From Portulaca oleracea (Eukaryota > Streptophyta > Magnoliopsida > Caryophyllales > Portulacaceae), in contig CM055876.1 in assembly GCA_029582165.1 (NCBI GenBank), positions 34,355,317 through 34,419,316 on the forward strand: a stretch of DNA of 64,000 nt, read 5' to 3'. The position numbers were made by a program, and so were the translations under genes. Shown piece after piece: positions 62,501 through 64,000 of the stretch. Position 1 is the stretch's first letter, and each line of letters begins with the position of its first letter. The notes below the pieces were generated by a model, which had not been told where the DNA came from, did no database searches, and saw nothing but the letters and a program-made list of their open reading frames with translations.

Positions 62501-64000
62501 CTTCTTATTGCTTCATGGTTTCCAGGGCTTACTTTTCTTTTCTATTCCCTCAATGTCTTTAAAATTGTCGTTACTCAAAAATATGAATATAACTAGAATG
62601 ACTCACCACATGAGGGGTCTCAGGAGGAGGTCTATAAGGACATGTGAATGGCTCCCCTGTCAGAAAAGGGTGTTTTGAGGCCTGCATGTAGAATTCAAAG
62701 ATGTTAAATTTCGAAGTCAATCATGCACACGTTACTGGAGAAACACTGTGACTAGTAGCAAGAAAATAGAGTAACCTGGAGGGGAGACCATCTCTTTGAA
62801 GGATCGAACTCCACAAGCCCCCTTAAAAAATCAATAAGCGCTAACCGAGCTTGTTTCTCTGCATATTGACGGTGTAGTATAAGCATAACATTTACACTTT
62901 AAATAGTTGAGAGAAATCTTTTGTAGCATCCACAGTTTCATTCAAAGTCTAAAAGAAATTGCAAACCTTTAAGTATTTCTTCATCAGACAAGTTCTTCCT
63001 GTAAGGATAGGCAGCCACAATTCCCTCAAGATCCATGTAATTGAAATACTCTTTTCCGATTACAGGTTTCTTCTTCTCCTCTGTTTCAACAAACAAACTT
63101 TAGTGACGAAAGCAATTGATTGAACGACAATATTTTGAGTGTACGAAGACTTACAGCTTCATACTCGTCCTCAGTTAATGCTTGGTACGCACTTCTTCCC
63201 CCCATCGAAAAAGACCCAATGTCAATGTGATCAACACTTCCAACAAACTTGAAGAATTTACTCGTATTCTTCGAGTTCTTTAACAGATGATCAGGGGGTT
63301 GCCCCCTACAAAAATTCCGAACAGAATCAATCAGTTAAGAGTAATCAAAATAGTCTAACACATGAAATTTTCTAGCCCATTTGATCAACAAAAAGTACAG
63401 AGATAGAAAAGAGTGAGTGCACAAAATACTATTTACATAGCAGATAAAGCTAGGATCATCACGGTCAGAGCTTATTTGGAGGGCCGAGGGCCCTTTTGAA
63501 GGTTGCGCTTTTTGTTCAGGAAGTGACCCACGGGAATATTTAGACTCGTGATAATTTAAAAGGGGGGGGGGGATTTAGACCGGAAATCACACAGCATCGA
63601 CAAAGCCTACACTTCAATTGACATGCAAAAAACAGAACCACCAGAAAAGGAGAAGAATACCCAAGTATCCGCATCATCCTTTGGAGGATATCAAATTCAG
63701 AAGCTCCAGGGAACAAAGGCAGACCTAAAAACAACTCAGCCACAATGCACCCAAACGACCACATGTCGATGGCGGTGTTATATCTTGAAAACGTAGTTAA
63801 GGCACACAATTTTCTAATACAGCATTCGGATTGGATTAGTCGAGGAACAGCTATAACAACACTAACAGAAATAGCTGATAAGATAGAGTAGGAAACATTT
63901 GGAAAGAAGCAATCCATAAAATTCGAACAAAATACTTAGAAGAACAATCGATGAAGGATACTGATAGCCAAGAAGCACTTCTGGAGATCGGTAGTAACGA
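59558..64000 (-). CDS. YAK1: YAK1-type DYRK protein kinase (partial; N-terminus beyond the window)
   Basis: Exons on the minus strand: 63962-64000 (continues off the edge), 63661-63783, 63155-63305, 62967-63078, 62776-62858, 62607-62681, 62280-62354, 61402-62147, 60769-60932, 60094-60410 and 59558-59631. The kinase part shows [13 protein letters not shown] (after the activation loop), [20 protein letters not shown], then [17 protein letters not shown] and [20 protein letters not shown], the end of a DYRK-family domain. The long Ser/Gly-rich C-terminus has [19 protein letters not shown] and ends [14 protein letters not shown], as in plant YAK1 (At5g35980), a dual-specificity kinase placed downstream of TOR in growth control. 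All boundaries keep phase except exon 60769-60932, which is 164 bases where 165 are required. The frame changes inside it, near 60850-60860, so the copy may be damaged or the sequence may hold an error. The 63078 acceptor was chosen because only it keeps phase. Confidence 0.9.
59742..60090. repeat. Tandem repeats in the last intron of the YAK1 gene
   Basis: Three related units contain AGAGACTGATTCTAAGAGAC, AGACTGATTCCAATAGACCC and AGACCGATTCCAAGAGACCC (near 59742, 59870 and 60026). Between them recur GTGGGTCCYGC and GAGGARCAAGAAAATATGCA. The last unit runs up to the splice donor of exon 60094-60410. Confidence 0.75.

Overview
This is a stretch of plant nuclear DNA, most likely from a eudicot. 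Every recognisable gene has spliced, plant-type exons with GT-AG introns. The products are plant-specific or have plant-specific architecture: a GRF transcription factor with a miR396 site, a class II trehalose-phosphate synthase, a GTG/COLD1 membrane protein, a chloroplast pfkB-type kinase and a plant GLTSCR-domain protein. The spaces between genes are AT-rich and full of small transposons. I cannot name the species.

Layout. 1-6850 is a gene-poor flank. It holds an inverted pair of decayed NB-ARC (disease-resistance) fragments, a Cassandra-like LTR carrying a 5S rRNA-like segment, nested MITEs and a ~600 bp direct duplication. 7222-10495 (+) is a five-exon pfkB kinase resembling NARA5. 11407-13944 (+) is a two-exon protein with three CCCH zinc fingers. 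14748-17793 (-) is a six-exon small J-domain protein. 19852-23727 (-) is a five-exon small plastid-targeted membrane protein. 25517-26197 (+) encodes the RNA polymerase III subunit RPC6/RPC34. 26198-30372 is intergenic and carries a complete TRIM retrotransposon with its target-site duplication, plus MITEs. 30373-33497 (-) is a class II TPS (TPS7-like). 33498-37582 is transposon-rich. 37583-44961 (-) is a 13-exon GTG1/COLD1 gene. 44962-47318 holds a LINE RNase H remnant split by a hAT-like element. 47319-49867 (-) is a GRF. 49868-53836 contains a Mutator-like element with a broken FAR1-type gene and striking GC-rich hairpins. 53837-57670 (-) is a two-exon GLTSCR/BRIP-like gene. 59558 to the window end (-) is the 3' two-thirds of a YAK1-type DYRK kinase gene. 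Its next-to-next-to-last exon is one base short of keeping frame.

The genes are independent housekeeping or regulatory loci, not an operon. They cover plastid function, RNA polymerase III transcription, chromatin remodelling, sugar signalling, cold/ABA-related membrane signalling, growth control and growth-nutrient kinase signalling. Exon boundaries were read by eye from splice sites, reading phase and family conservation. All ten complete gene models close in phase.

The most interesting non-genic signals are: (1) the inverted P-loop duplication at 1395-2160, which has the geometry expected of a young MIRNA or siRNA locus aimed at NBS-LRR genes; (2) a 57-bp-arm, ~93% paired hairpin at 51205-51341 inside the Mutator-like element; (3) the one-base frame loss in the YAK1 gene; (4) telomere-type repeats in an intron of the COLD1 gene and in a coding exon of the BRIP gene; and (5) several nested transposon insertions with readable target-site duplications.
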